From Pseudomonas sp. Root71 (lineage in GTDB: Bacteria; Pseudomonadota; Gammaproteobacteria; Pseudomonadales; Pseudomonadaceae): 64,000 nt of DNA. The notes beneath the pieces are model-generated. The model saw nothing but the letters and a program-made list of their open reading frames with translations. It made no database searches and was not told where the DNA came from. This document shows positions 9,062-17,659 of the stretch, in pieces (positions within the stretch are counted from its first letter, which is position 1; each line of letters opens with the position of its first letter). A program made the position numbers and the translations under genes. The stretch spans positions 372,001 through 436,000 of the forward strand of contig NZ_LMHY01000027.1 of assembly GCF_001429045.1 (NCBI RefSeq), written 5' to 3'.

Positions 9062-10954
9062 ATGACCCGAAACATGAAGTTCAGCCACAAGATATTGCTG
9101 GCTGCCGCCCTCGTGGTGGCCGTCGCATTCGCTTGTTTCATCCTGTTCAACGACTATCGCCAGCGCGAAACCTTGCGCAACAGTACCGAGGCCTCGATGC
9201 AGGAACTCGGCAGCCTGACCACCAGCAACATCCAGACCTGGTTGGAAAGCCGCATGCAATTGCTGCAGTCGATGGCCCAACAGATCAACGCCGACGGCAA
9301 TGCTCCCGCTGGCCTGAAACGGATCATCGACCTGCCCGCCTACACCGGCAACTTCCAGCTGAGTTACTTCGGTGGCACCGACGGCGTGATGTTCTCGGTC
9401 CCGGCGGGCAACCGCGCGGCGGACTACGACCCGCGCGCCCGCGGCTGGTACAAGGCGGCCAACAGCGCGCAACAGACCATCGTCACCGAACCCTACATCG
9501 CCGCCTCCTCCGGCAAGCTGGTAATCACCGTCGCCACCCCGGTGCTGCATCAGGGCCAGATGATTGGTGTCGCCGGCGCCGACATCGACCTGTCCAGCGT
9601 CAGTGCAATCATCAATTCGCTGAACTTCGGCGGTCACGGCCATGCGTTCATCGTCGGTGCCGACGGCAAGATCCTGATTCACCCGGACAGCAAGCTGGTA
9701 CTCAAGAACCTGACCGAGGCCTACCCCAACGGTGCGCCGAAAGTCAGCCCGGGCATGAAAGAGGTCGAGATCGACGGCAAGCGCCAGTTCATCTCCTTCA
9801 CCCACGTCAACGGTGTGCCGTCGGCGGACTGGTACGTGGCGCTGGTGCTCGACCAGGACACCGCGTTCTCGATGCTCAGCGAATTCCGCACCTCGGCGAT
9901 CATTGCCATGGTGATTGCCGTGGTGATCATCATTGTGCTGCTGGGCATGCTGATCAGCCTGCTGATGCAGCCGCTGCTGACCATGGGCCGCGCCATGCAC
10001 GACATCGCCGAAGGCGAAGGCGACCTGACCAAACGCCTGGTCATTCACGGTCACGACGAATTCGGTGCGCTGGGGCTGTCGTTCAACCGATTCGTCGAAC
10101 GCATTCACACCTCGATCATCGAAGTGTCCTCAGCCACCGGCCAGGTCAACGAAGTGGCGCTGCGGGTGGTGGCCGCGTCAAACTCGTCGATGCTCAACTC
10201 AGACCAGCAAGCCTCGCGCACCAACAGCGTGGCCGCGGCGATCAACCAGCTCGGTGCCGCCGCCCAGGAAATCGCCCAAAACGCCGCCCTCGCCTCGCAA
10301 CATTCCAGTGATGCCCGCAGCCTGGCCGAAGACGGCCAACAGGTGGTGGATAAAACCATCGCGGCGATGCAGCAGCTGTCGGCCAAGATCAGCGATTCGT
10401 GCGGCAATATCGAGACCCTCAACAGCAACACGGTCAACATCGGGCAGATCCTGGAAGTGATTACCAGCATCTCCCAGCAGACCAACCTGCTGGCACTGAA
10501 CGCGGCGATTGAAGCGGCGCGAGCCGGTGAGGCCGGCCGTGGTTTCGCGGTGGTTGCCGACGAGGTGCGCAACCTCGCTCACCGCACCCAGGACTCGGCG
10601 CAACAAGTGCAGACGATGATCGAAGAGCTGCAAGTCGGCGCCCGGGCAGCGGTGGGCATCATGACCGACAGCCAGCGCCAGAGCGAAAGCAGCGTCGGCA
10701 TCGCCAACCAGGCGGGCGAGCGACTGGGGAGCGTGACCCTGCGCATCGGGGAGATCGATGGCATGAACCAGTCGGTCGCCACCGCCACTGAAGAGCAGAC
10801 GGCCGTGGTGGAGTCGATCAACGTCGACATCACCGAGATCAACACACTGAACCAGGAAGGTGTGGAGAACCTGCAGTCGACCTTGCGTGCGTGTGCCGAT
10901 CTTGAACGGCAGGCGGCGCGGTTGAAGCAGTTGGTGGGGAGTTTCAGGATCTAA
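9062..10954 (+). CDS. Methyl-accepting chemotaxis protein with dCache ligand domain
   Basis: Inner-membrane chemoreceptor of about 630 aa. Order: TM1 (about 10-30), periplasmic dCache domain (about 35-270), TM2 (about 280-305), HAMP, then a cytoplasmic signalling domain with the conserved hairpin tip (ISQQTNLLALNAAIEAARAG). The start is chosen because MTRNMKFSHKILLAA aligns with the N-terminus of PctA-type amino-acid receptors; the longer frame from 8966 has no support. The DPRARGWYKAA and TEPYIAASSGK segments resemble the amino-acid-binding dCache motif, but the usual Asp after PYI is Ala, so the ligand is uncertain. It is monocistronic, and no CheR pentapeptide is seen at the C-terminus. 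Confidence 0.9.
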   Translation: MTRNMKFSHKILLAAALVVAVAFACFILFNDYRQRETLRNSTEASMQELGSLTTSNIQTWLESRMQLLQSMAQQINADGNAPAGLKRIIDLPAYTGNFQLSYFGGTDGVMFSVPAGNRAADYDPRARGWYKAANSAQQTIVTEPYIAASSGKLVITVATPVLHQGQMIGVAGADIDLSSVSAIINSLNFGGHGHAFIVGADGKILIHPDSKLVLKNLTEAYPNGAPKVSPGMKEVEIDGKRQFISFTHVNGVPSADWYVALVLDQDTAFSMLSEFRTSAIIAMVIAVVIIIVLLGMLISLLMQPLLTMGRAMHDIAEGEGDLTKRLVIHGHDEFGALGLSFNRFVERIHTSIIEVSSATGQVNEVALRVVAASNSSMLNSDQQASRTNSVAAAINQLGAAAQEIAQNAALASQHSSDARSLAEDGQQVVDKTIAAMQQLSAKISDSCGNIETLNSNTVNIGQILEVITSISQQTNLLALNAAIEAARAGEAGRGFAVVADEVRNLAHRTQDSAQQVQTMIEELQVGARAAVGIMTDSQRQSESSVGIANQAGERLGSVTLRIGEIDGMNQSVATATEEQTAVVESINVDITEINTLNQEGVENLQSTLRACADLERQAARLKQLVGSFRI

Positions 10955-10971
10955 TTGTTCTCTCGGGCCCC

Positions 10972-11064
10972 TTCGCGAGCAAGCCCGCTCCCACATTTGA
11001 TCTTCAGTGGACACAAACTTTGTGTACGACCAAGATCCACTGTGGGAGCGGGCTTGCTCGCGAA
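10972..11064. repeat. REPIN-type palindrome (family B, CGGGC variant)
   Basis: Inverted copies of the TGTGGGAGCGGGCTTGCTCG unit with a loop of about 45 bp, between the convergent chemoreceptor and DUF924 genes. The loop contains its own small dyad (ACACAAACTTTGTGT). Confidence 0.82.
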
Positions 11065-11089
11065 GACGGCATCAGCAGCGACGAAAAAA

Positions 11090-11692
11090 TTAGAACCGAG
11101 AACCGGGCCCCGAAAGAAACTCAATTTCCTCAGCCGTCGATTCCCTTCCCAACACCGCATTGCGATGCGGAAACCGCCCAAACTGCGCAATCACCCTCTG
11201 ATGCCGCTCGGCAAAGTCCAGATAATCGGCGAACAACGCCCGATCGACCTCCGGCTGCTGCGCCACCAATTCGATGTAACGCGAGACACCTTCATTCTGC
11301 ACCGCAAGGTTTTCGCTGTGCTCGAACACCAAATAGATGAACACCCGCTGAATCGGCTGCAACTGCCGATCGAAATCCGCCGCAATGCCTTGGGCCACGA
11401 GTTTCTGTGCGCGGGAATCGCCGGAGAATGCTTTTGGAGTATCGCGAAAGATCATTCGCGGGATTTGATCGAGCAACAGCACCAGGGCCAACCAACCTTC
11501 GGGACGTTGCATCCACTCGGTCAATCCGCCGGCCAGTGCCTGCTCGGCCAAGTCCCCGAAACGCTCGCGCGCTTCGAGGTCCTGGCTGTCGCGCTTGCCA
11601 AACCACAACCTGCCCTTCTGCGCCGCCACTTCCCTCGCTGACCCGGAGTTTCCGAACCACCAATCAAGCAACGGCTGCCAGGGGGCGGTCAT
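11090..11692 (-). CDS. DUF924 family protein
   Basis: 200-aa cytosolic helical protein of the DUF924 (TPR-like) family. Typical family segments are WFG near the N-terminus, LLLDQIPRMIFRDTPKAF (about residue 91) and GRFPHRNAVLGRESTAEE near the C-terminus. No enzymatic role is established. It lies 3 bp downstream of fbp on the same strand and is probably co-transcribed with it. Confidence 0.88.
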   Translation of the reverse strand: MTAPWQPLLDWWFGNSGSAREVAAQKGRLWFGKRDSQDLEARERFGDLAEQALAGGLTEWMQRPEGWLALVLLLDQIPRMIFRDTPKAFSGDSRAQKLVAQGIAADFDRQLQPIQRVFIYLVFEHSENLAVQNEGVSRYIELVAQQPEVDRALFADYLDFAERHQRVIAQFGRFPHRNAVLGRESTAEEIEFLSGPGSRF

Positions 11693-11695
11693 GGT

Positions 11696-12706
11696 TTACT
11701 CCTTGTGGTAAGCCGTGACGCGGGCAACTTCTTCTTTCGAACCGAGGAACACCGCAACACGCTGGTGCAGGCCTTCCGGCTGGATGTCGAGGATGCGCTG
11801 ATGGCCGTCGGTGGACGCGCCGCCCGCTTGTTCGACCAGGAACGACATCGGGTTGGCTTCGTACATCAGGCGCAGTTTGCCCGGCTTCGACGGCTCGCGG
11901 CTGTCGCGTGGGTACATGAACAGACCGCCGCGGGTCAGGATGCGGTGCACGTCGGCGACCATCGCGGCAACCCAGCGCATGTTGTAGTTCTTTTTCAGCG
12001 GGCCTTCATCGCCTGCCAGCAATTCGCTGACGTAGCGCTGTACCGGTGCTTCCCAGTGACGCTGGTTGGACGCGTTGATGGCGAATTCCTGGGTGGCTTC
12101 AGGAATGGTGATGTTTTCGTGGGTCAGTACGAAGCTGCCCATTTCACGGTCCAGGGTAAAGCCTTTCACGCCGTCGCCCAGGGTCAGGATCAGCATGGTC
12201 TGCGGACCGTAGATCGCGTAACCGGCGGCCACTTGCTGTGTACCTGGCTGCAGGAAGGCCTTTTCATTCAAGGGCTCGTTCTGGCTCAGGTATTCGTTCG
12301 GGCAACGCAGTACCGAGAAGATGGTGCCGACCGGGGCGTTGATGTCGATGTTCGACGAACCGTCCAGTGGGTCGAATACCAGCAGGTACGCGCCTTTCGG
12401 GTATTTGCCCGGGATCTGGTAGGCGTTGTCCATTTCTTCGGACGCCATGCCGGCCAGGTGACCACCCCATTCGTTGGCTTCGAGCAGAATCTCGTTGGAG
12501 ATCACGTCGAGCTTCTTCTGCACTTCGCCCTGGACGTTTTCAGTGCCCATGCTGCCCAAAACACCACCCAGGGCGCCTTTGGACACGGCGTGGTTGATCT
12601 CCTTGCAGGCACGCGCCACCACTTCGATCAGGAAGCGCAGATCGGCAGGAGTGTTGTTGCTGCGGGTCTGCTCAATCAAATAGCGACTCAAGGTAACGCG
12701 GGACAT
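11696..12706 (-). CDS. fbp: Fructose-1,6-bisphosphatase class I
   Basis: Gluconeogenic enzyme hydrolysing fructose 1,6-bisphosphate to fructose 6-phosphate, 336 aa, cytosolic. The metal-binding signature FDPLDGSSNIDINAPVGT (about residue 110) and the substrate-binding region KLRLMYEANPMSFLVEQAGG (about 275) are both intact. Pseudomonas depends on this step for growth on organic acids and for Entner-Doudoroff cycling. The 205 bp upstream contain no other gene. Confidence 0.97.
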   Translation of the reverse strand: MSRVTLSRYLIEQTRSNNTPADLRFLIEVVARACKEINHAVSKGALGGVLGSMGTENVQGEVQKKLDVISNEILLEANEWGGHLAGMASEEMDNAYQIPGKYPKGAYLLVFDPLDGSSNIDINAPVGTIFSVLRCPNEYLSQNEPLNEKAFLQPGTQQVAAGYAIYGPQTMLILTLGDGVKGFTLDREMGSFVLTHENITIPEATQEFAINASNQRHWEAPVQRYVSELLAGDEGPLKKNYNMRWVAAMVADVHRILTRGGLFMYPRDSREPSKPGKLRLMYEANPMSFLVEQAGGASTDGHQRILDIQPEGLHQRVAVFLGSKEEVARVTAYHKE

Positions 12707-12911
12707 GGAAGGCTCCGGAGGAATGGGGGGGGGCTAAAAACCCGCGCAGTTTAACGCGAGTCGGGGCGCATTTCCTCCTATCAGACGTGATCGGCCGAAG
12801 AGAGTTCATGCGCGGGGATGAGCGTAGTTGGAAATGGGCTGGATGCGAGCCTGGGAACTGCGGTCATTTCGGTATTTTCATTGACCGGGCGAACGCATTC
12901 GCCAGCCTTCT

Positions 12912-14285
12912 TCAGGATTTGGCTGGCGGTTTGCGTAGCAGGCTGAACGCCATCGCTGCCAGGAACAGGACACTGAGCAACAACACCGCCCACAAGCCGA
13001 ATGTCTTCCACTGGGTGTCCGTCGTCGCCAGCGTTTTCTCTGTCGCCGCATTCGAGACCACCGCCCCGACATCCACCTTGGCCCGGCCCAGGGTCGCGAG
13101 TTTTGCCGGGCTGTAATCCGGAATCAGCGTCGACAGCGGCAAGTTCGCCGCCTTCGCCGTCGAATTCCCCACGACCAGCGTGTAAGGCCCCGGCCCACGC
13201 GCCAGGAACACCAGTTGCGTGGCGCGCACGGCAAACTTCAGCGTCGGCGCCTGATCACCCAGGCCACCGCCGCGTTCGTCCACGGTCAGTTTCAATTGCT
13301 GGACGATTTGCCCTGACAGCTGCAATTGGTTTTGCACCACGTCCTGACCGTCCTGGGTCAGGCGATAGAGCAAACCGCTGCCCAACGACTGCCATGGCAG
13401 GCTGCTGTCGCGCCGGCCGGCCAGGCTCACTGGCGCCAGGCTGTTGGGCTGGCTCAACTCGACCTGCACCCGCTCGACATTCAGCCCCATCGGCAGCTGC
13501 CAGGTGTACTCGCCCGCCTTCACGCTGCTGCCGGCTAACGCCTGGGACCAGACCAACGGCAGCGGCAGGCTGCGGATATTGGCGCTTTGCAGTTGCGCCG
13601 AAGTCAGTGTCGGCGCCGAATGCGGGGTGATCCACAGCAACCGCAGGTAGCGTGCCGACTGGCCCGGCAGGTTGACTTCATGCTGTTCGACCCGCTCGTC
13701 GGAAAAGGTCAGGCGCGCCACCTGCCCTTCGCCCCAGGACTGCCAATGCTGCAAATCATCGCTGGCTTCGATGGTGAAACGCTGGAATCCGTCGCGCTCG
13801 CTGATCCAGTCGAGAACCAACTGCTGCAACGGTGCCTTGATAGACGATGCGTCGAGCAACCAGCCGCGCAACTCCTCCTCGCCTGCCTCCAGCTGACTGG
13901 AGGGCTGCACCTGGACCAACGTGCCGTTGGTGTTCGATTGCACCCGCACACTCGGCGCGGTTTCAGTGGCGTCCAACGAGCTGTACAACGGAAACCATTT
14001 CACCTCGTTCAAGGTGCGGGTTTCATTGCTCCGCGCCGACTCCCGGGCCAAGGCATAAGCCTGAACTTCGCCCACGGCGTTGAACACACGCACGTCGCTC
14101 AGGTCCGTCTGCCGTGCATTCAGCTGTACGTTCAGAGGCAGTTCAAGTCGATACCAGGGGCCTTCGCCCGTCACCGACAAAGGCACTTGAGTGGCGAAGT
14201 CCGCCGGTTTTTCCTGGGCAACCGCCGATAACACCACACCCATGGCGACAGCCCCCAGCCAACCCAGGTTAAGCTTCTGACTCAA
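12912..14285 (-). CDS. DUF3999 family membrane-anchored protein
   Basis: 457 aa with an N-terminal signal peptide (LGAVAMGVVLSAVA), a long periplasmic beta-rich region and one C-terminal membrane segment (about residues 425-447) followed by a short basic tail. This is the DUF3999 arrangement. Its start overlaps the stop of the DUF2339 gene by 4 bp. The pair is commonly seen together in Pseudomonas, which suggests a joint cell-envelope role that is not defined. Confidence 0.85.
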   Translation of the reverse strand: MSQKLNLGWLGAVAMGVVLSAVAQEKPADFATQVPLSVTGEGPWYRLELPLNVQLNARQTDLSDVRVFNAVGEVQAYALARESARSNETRTLNEVKWFPLYSSLDATETAPSVRVQSNTNGTLVQVQPSSQLEAGEEELRGWLLDASSIKAPLQQLVLDWISERDGFQRFTIEASDDLQHWQSWGEGQVARLTFSDERVEQHEVNLPGQSARYLRLLWITPHSAPTLTSAQLQSANIRSLPLPLVWSQALAGSSVKAGEYTWQLPMGLNVERVQVELSQPNSLAPVSLAGRRDSSLPWQSLGSGLLYRLTQDGQDVVQNQLQLSGQIVQQLKLTVDERGGGLGDQAPTLKFAVRATQLVFLARGPGPYTLVVGNSTAKAANLPLSTLIPDYSPAKLATLGRAKVDVGAVVSNAATEKTLATTDTQWKTFGLWAVLLLSVLFLAAMAFSLLRKPPAKS

Positions 14286-17200
14286 GACGACACTCCTTCG
14301 GATTCCGGGACCGGTTTCTCGTTATCCGGCTCAGCTTCGGCACGCTTGGGCGGCAGCGGGGCGAAATAGCCCACCACCAGCAGCAATACACCGACACCGA
14401 TAAACGACACGATCCGCGCCAGCCCGCCGCGGTTACTCAATTCGACAAAGAACAGCTTGGCCACGACCACGCCGATCAAGGCCGCGCCGATCAACCAGAC
14501 TTCACGGCGGCGAAGCAAATGGCCGCCGATCATCAGGCTCAGGGCCATCAAGGTCCAAACGATGGACAGGCCGGCTTGCACCCGCATCGACGCCAGCAAC
14601 AGATCCAGCTCGAACGGCACCCCACTCCAATGGTGTGCCGTACGCATCACCAACGCAGTAAAGAACACGAACAGCGAGGCACCTGCGCCCCCTTGCGTGG
14701 CGATGGCGGCGTAATCCTCGCGGACCGCCAGTTGTGTCATGGCGCTGCGGGACCAGACATAGACGCCGAACAGCGCCAACAACAGGCCCAGTTCCAGCGG
14801 GTTGATCAATGGCACGTAAGGCAGTGGCTCGGCGTTGCCGTCACTGGCGACATTCGCCAGCCAGAACCAGCCGAGCATCAACAACGCCAACGGCGCGGCG
14901 GCGTATACACGGTATTCGCGCGGATACGCCGACACCGGCCACGGCCACGCGCGAGGTGCCGCCATCAGCACCAGGTACAGACTGGGCAGAATCGCCCAAC
15001 CCAACCAGCGCCAGGCGTTGTATTGCTCGGACAACACCAGCAAGCCGTAACGCAACTCCAGAGCCAGCACCCCCATCAACAACCAACAGCCGAGCACATG
15101 GGCGACGCTCGTCGCGCGCGCCGGCAGCATGGGCGCCAGGCGTCGCAGGGACATGAAATGCACCACGAACACGGCGGCCCACGCCAGCCAGCCGACGTTG
15201 GCTGCCGGGTGATAACGCGAGTGCCAGGCCGCGAGCAGCACCAGTGCCGCTGCGGGAATCAACACCGTGCCGAGTGCCCCAAGAGATGGCCATTTCAGGC
15301 GCAGCGCCACTACCGTCCACAGGGCCACACTCACGGCCGCGATGCCCAACAACAAAGGCGCCCGCATCGGCAACGGCGCAAAATGCAGCACTTCGATGAC
15401 CCAGGCCAACGCCCACCAGCCTGCGCCCCACACCAGCAACGCCTGGGACAATCGCAACAGGCTCAGCCCTTCGAATACTCCAAGCGAATGACCAATCTGC
15501 AAACGCCAGGCCCCGACCATCGCCGCCAGCCCCAACACCAGCGGCGCCCAGAATCCGGCATGAGCCAAGGGGTTCAGCTCTTCACTGAACAGCGGCCCCG
15601 TCGCCAGGAACAACGCGCCACCCAACAGTTGCACAGCGAGCGCGCTGAACACGAAGGTGCGCGATGGCAGGCGCAAGCCAACCAACAACGTCAGCGCCCC
15701 GGCCAGGGCCCAACTGATCACCGTGCCGTGGCTGAAGAAAAACAACGGCGCCAGCAAATAGAGAAACGACAGCCCGAGGCACGCCAGGATTGGCAGACCT
15801 TTCAGTTCCCAAGGCCTGATCTGTTCCGGCAGGGCTTTACGCAACTGGTAGAAGCTGAACAGCAGCGCGACGCCCAGCAACAACGCGCCCAGCGGTACAC
15901 CGCCGAGCAGGCTGCTCTCGCTGTCGTGCAGTTCGCTGAGAAACGCCAGCGCCGACCCCAGTTGCAGGAGTAAGGCAAAGGCCCGGGCCACGGGCCTTTG
16001 CTGGCGCAGACCGAGCCAGAAGATCCCCGCGCCTTCCACCGCCCACGCCGCCGTCGTCCAGCGTGCATCGAGACCCAGCGGAATCGCCAGGCTGGCGAAG
16101 ATCACACCCAGGGCCAGGCAGGTTTCCCCCAGCAACAGCGTGCGCCCGGCCATCAGCCAACGGGCCAGCCCCATGTAAATCATGCCCAGCGCCAAGGCAC
16201 TGAACGCCGCCGCGAACTCCAGATGCTGCACCAATGCAAACTGCAAACCGAAACCCACCAGCGGCGGACCGAACAGCAGCGTGCCGTCGACGTAGTTGCC
16301 CTTGCGCGCCGACCACTGCAGCAGCGATTCGCGACTGCCCTCTGCCGGTGCATCGCTCATTTCCAGCAGCCTGCGCCGGGCGAACAGCAGACCAATGGCC
16401 AGGTACATCAGGAAAAACAGAATCAGGAACGGCTCGGTACTCCACAACTGCTCCGGCGAGTAGGAGCGCAGGCCCCAGGCGAAACCGATACCGAAGGTGC
16501 CGCTGAACCCGATGACATTCAACAGCCGCCAGGCCTTGAACCAGGCGATGGCGAAGATGCCGGCGTTGAGCAGGGCAAAATAGCTGAACAGTGCGACGTG
16601 GCTACCGGCACCGGTGGAGGCCAGCAGCGGCGCGGCGAATCCACCCAGTGCGGCAGCGGCGGCCAGCCCCAGGGAGTCCTGGGTAATGGCGAGAATCGCC
16701 GAACATGCCGTCACCGCCACCAGCAGGCCAAACCCGGCCGAGGGATCGAGCAGCGGATGCAGGCGCATCGCGGCAAACACCGTCAGGTACAGCACGGCGA
16801 TCCCGGCACCTTGCAGGATCAACGCATAACTGTTGTTGCGCGCTCGCAACCACCAACCCAGCCCGAGCAGCCCCAAGGCCGCCGCCGCAACACCTGCGTA
16901 ACGCAACTCAACCGGCACCACCACGCCTTCGGTGGCATAGCGCAGCAGAAAGGCCAGGCCGAGGAACAGCAGCACCACGCCGACCCGCAACACGGTATTG
17001 CCGCCGAACAACCAGGCGCGGGCACGGCTGATGGCACGATCGATGAAGTTCGGGCCACGCGGGGTGACGGGTGGCTGTGGTTCGCGAGCGGACGGCTCGG
17101 ACCTCCAGGCATCGACAGGCTGCAAACGCTTGGTTTCGCTGGCTGCGACGGCTACCGGCTCGAGTTCGGGCGGTAGCTCCCAGAGCAAATCCGGGGCTGC

Positions 17201-17488
17201 GACAGGTACTTCATCAAGGATGGTTTCAGGTGAGGCAAATGGTTCGCGGGCTTGCGGCGCCTTGACGCCCGATGCCTCGAGCAGCGCCAGCCGTTGCTCG
17301 ACCGCGTGCAGCGCGACCTGGGCCTGCTCCAGCAAACGCAGCTGCTCGAAGGCCTGCGAGTCCATGCGAGCCAAGCGAAGGGCCTGGCCGATACCCAATC
17401 CGAGTAACGCGCCCAGCAGCGCATCGCTGAATGACTCGTCAAGTATCCAGCCGAGCACCAGCCCTATCAGCATGAACATCCATTGCAT
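14282..17488 (-). CDS. DUF2339 family polytopic membrane protein
   Basis: Very large inner-membrane protein (about 1068 aa) with more than twenty hydrophobic segments filling residues about 160-1050. An N-terminal membrane helix and a charged coiled-coil linker (EQLRLLEQAQVALHAVEQRL) precede the membrane domain. The start at MQWMFMLIGLVLGW is preferred: TAGGGAT lies about 10 bases upstream, and the longer frame would begin inside the neighbouring REP palindrome. It is coupled to the downstream DUF3999 gene. Function unknown; DUF2339 proteins are often called putative membrane sensors or transporters without experimental proof. Confidence 0.85.
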   Translation of the reverse strand: MQWMFMLIGLVLGWILDESFSDALLGALLGLGIGQALRLARMDSQAFEQLRLLEQAQVALHAVEQRLALLEASGVKAPQAREPFASPETILDEVPVAAPDLLWELPPELEPVAVAASETKRLQPVDAWRSEPSAREPQPPVTPRGPNFIDRAISRARAWLFGGNTVLRVGVVLLFLGLAFLLRYATEGVVVPVELRYAGVAAAALGLLGLGWWLRARNNSYALILQGAGIAVLYLTVFAAMRLHPLLDPSAGFGLLVAVTACSAILAITQDSLGLAAAAALGGFAAPLLASTGAGSHVALFSYFALLNAGIFAIAWFKAWRLLNVIGFSGTFGIGFAWGLRSYSPEQLWSTEPFLILFFLMYLAIGLLFARRRLLEMSDAPAEGSRESLLQWSARKGNYVDGTLLFGPPLVGFGLQFALVQHLEFAAAFSALALGMIYMGLARWLMAGRTLLLGETCLALGVIFASLAIPLGLDARWTTAAWAVEGAGIFWLGLRQQRPVARAFALLLQLGSALAFLSELHDSESSLLGGVPLGALLLGVALLFSFYQLRKALPEQIRPWELKGLPILACLGLSFLYLLAPLFFFSHGTVISWALAGALTLLVGLRLPSRTFVFSALAVQLLGGALFLATGPLFSEELNPLAHAGFWAPLVLGLAAMVGAWRLQIGHSLGVFEGLSLLRLSQALLVWGAGWWALAWVIEVLHFAPLPMRAPLLLGIAAVSVALWTVVALRLKWPSLGALGTVLIPAAALVLLAAWHSRYHPAANVGWLAWAAVFVVHFMSLRRLAPMLPARATSVAHVLGCWLLMGVLALELRYGLLVLSEQYNAWRWLGWAILPSLYLVLMAAPRAWPWPVSAYPREYRVYAAAPLALLMLGWFWLANVASDGNAEPLPYVPLINPLELGLLLALFGVYVWSRSAMTQLAVREDYAAIATQGGAGASLFVFFTALVMRTAHHWSGVPFELDLLLASMRVQAGLSIVWTLMALSLMIGGHLLRRREVWLIGAALIGVVVAKLFFVELSNRGGLARIVSFIGVGVLLLVVGYFAPLPPKRAEAEPDNEKPVPESEGVSS

Positions 17489-17545
17489 GGTCGATATCCC
17501 TAAGCGCATTGGCCAATCCGGAAAGATTAGCTCAGCCGTATCCAT

Positions 17546-17626
17546 AAAGATCGCAGCCTTCGGCAGCTCCTACATAGTCGCGGTATTACGCGATCCTGTA
17601 GGAGCTGCCGAAGGCTGCGATCTTTT
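17546..17626. repeat. REPIN-type palindrome (family A)
   Basis: Inverted copies of the TGTAGGAGCTGCCGAAGGCT unit with an inner dyad (GTCGCGGTATTACGCGAT), between glgP and the DUF2339 gene. It runs to T-rich ends (GATCTTTT) on both strands and could terminate glgP transcripts. Confidence 0.85.
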
Positions 17627-17659
17627 CCGGCGCGCCAGTATATCCACCTGCCTGAAGAC

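Noticed and set aside
14519..15973. 484-aa frame antisense to the DUF2339 gene
   Set aside because: His/Gln/Arg-rich low-complexity product typical of antisense frames in GC-rich DNA.
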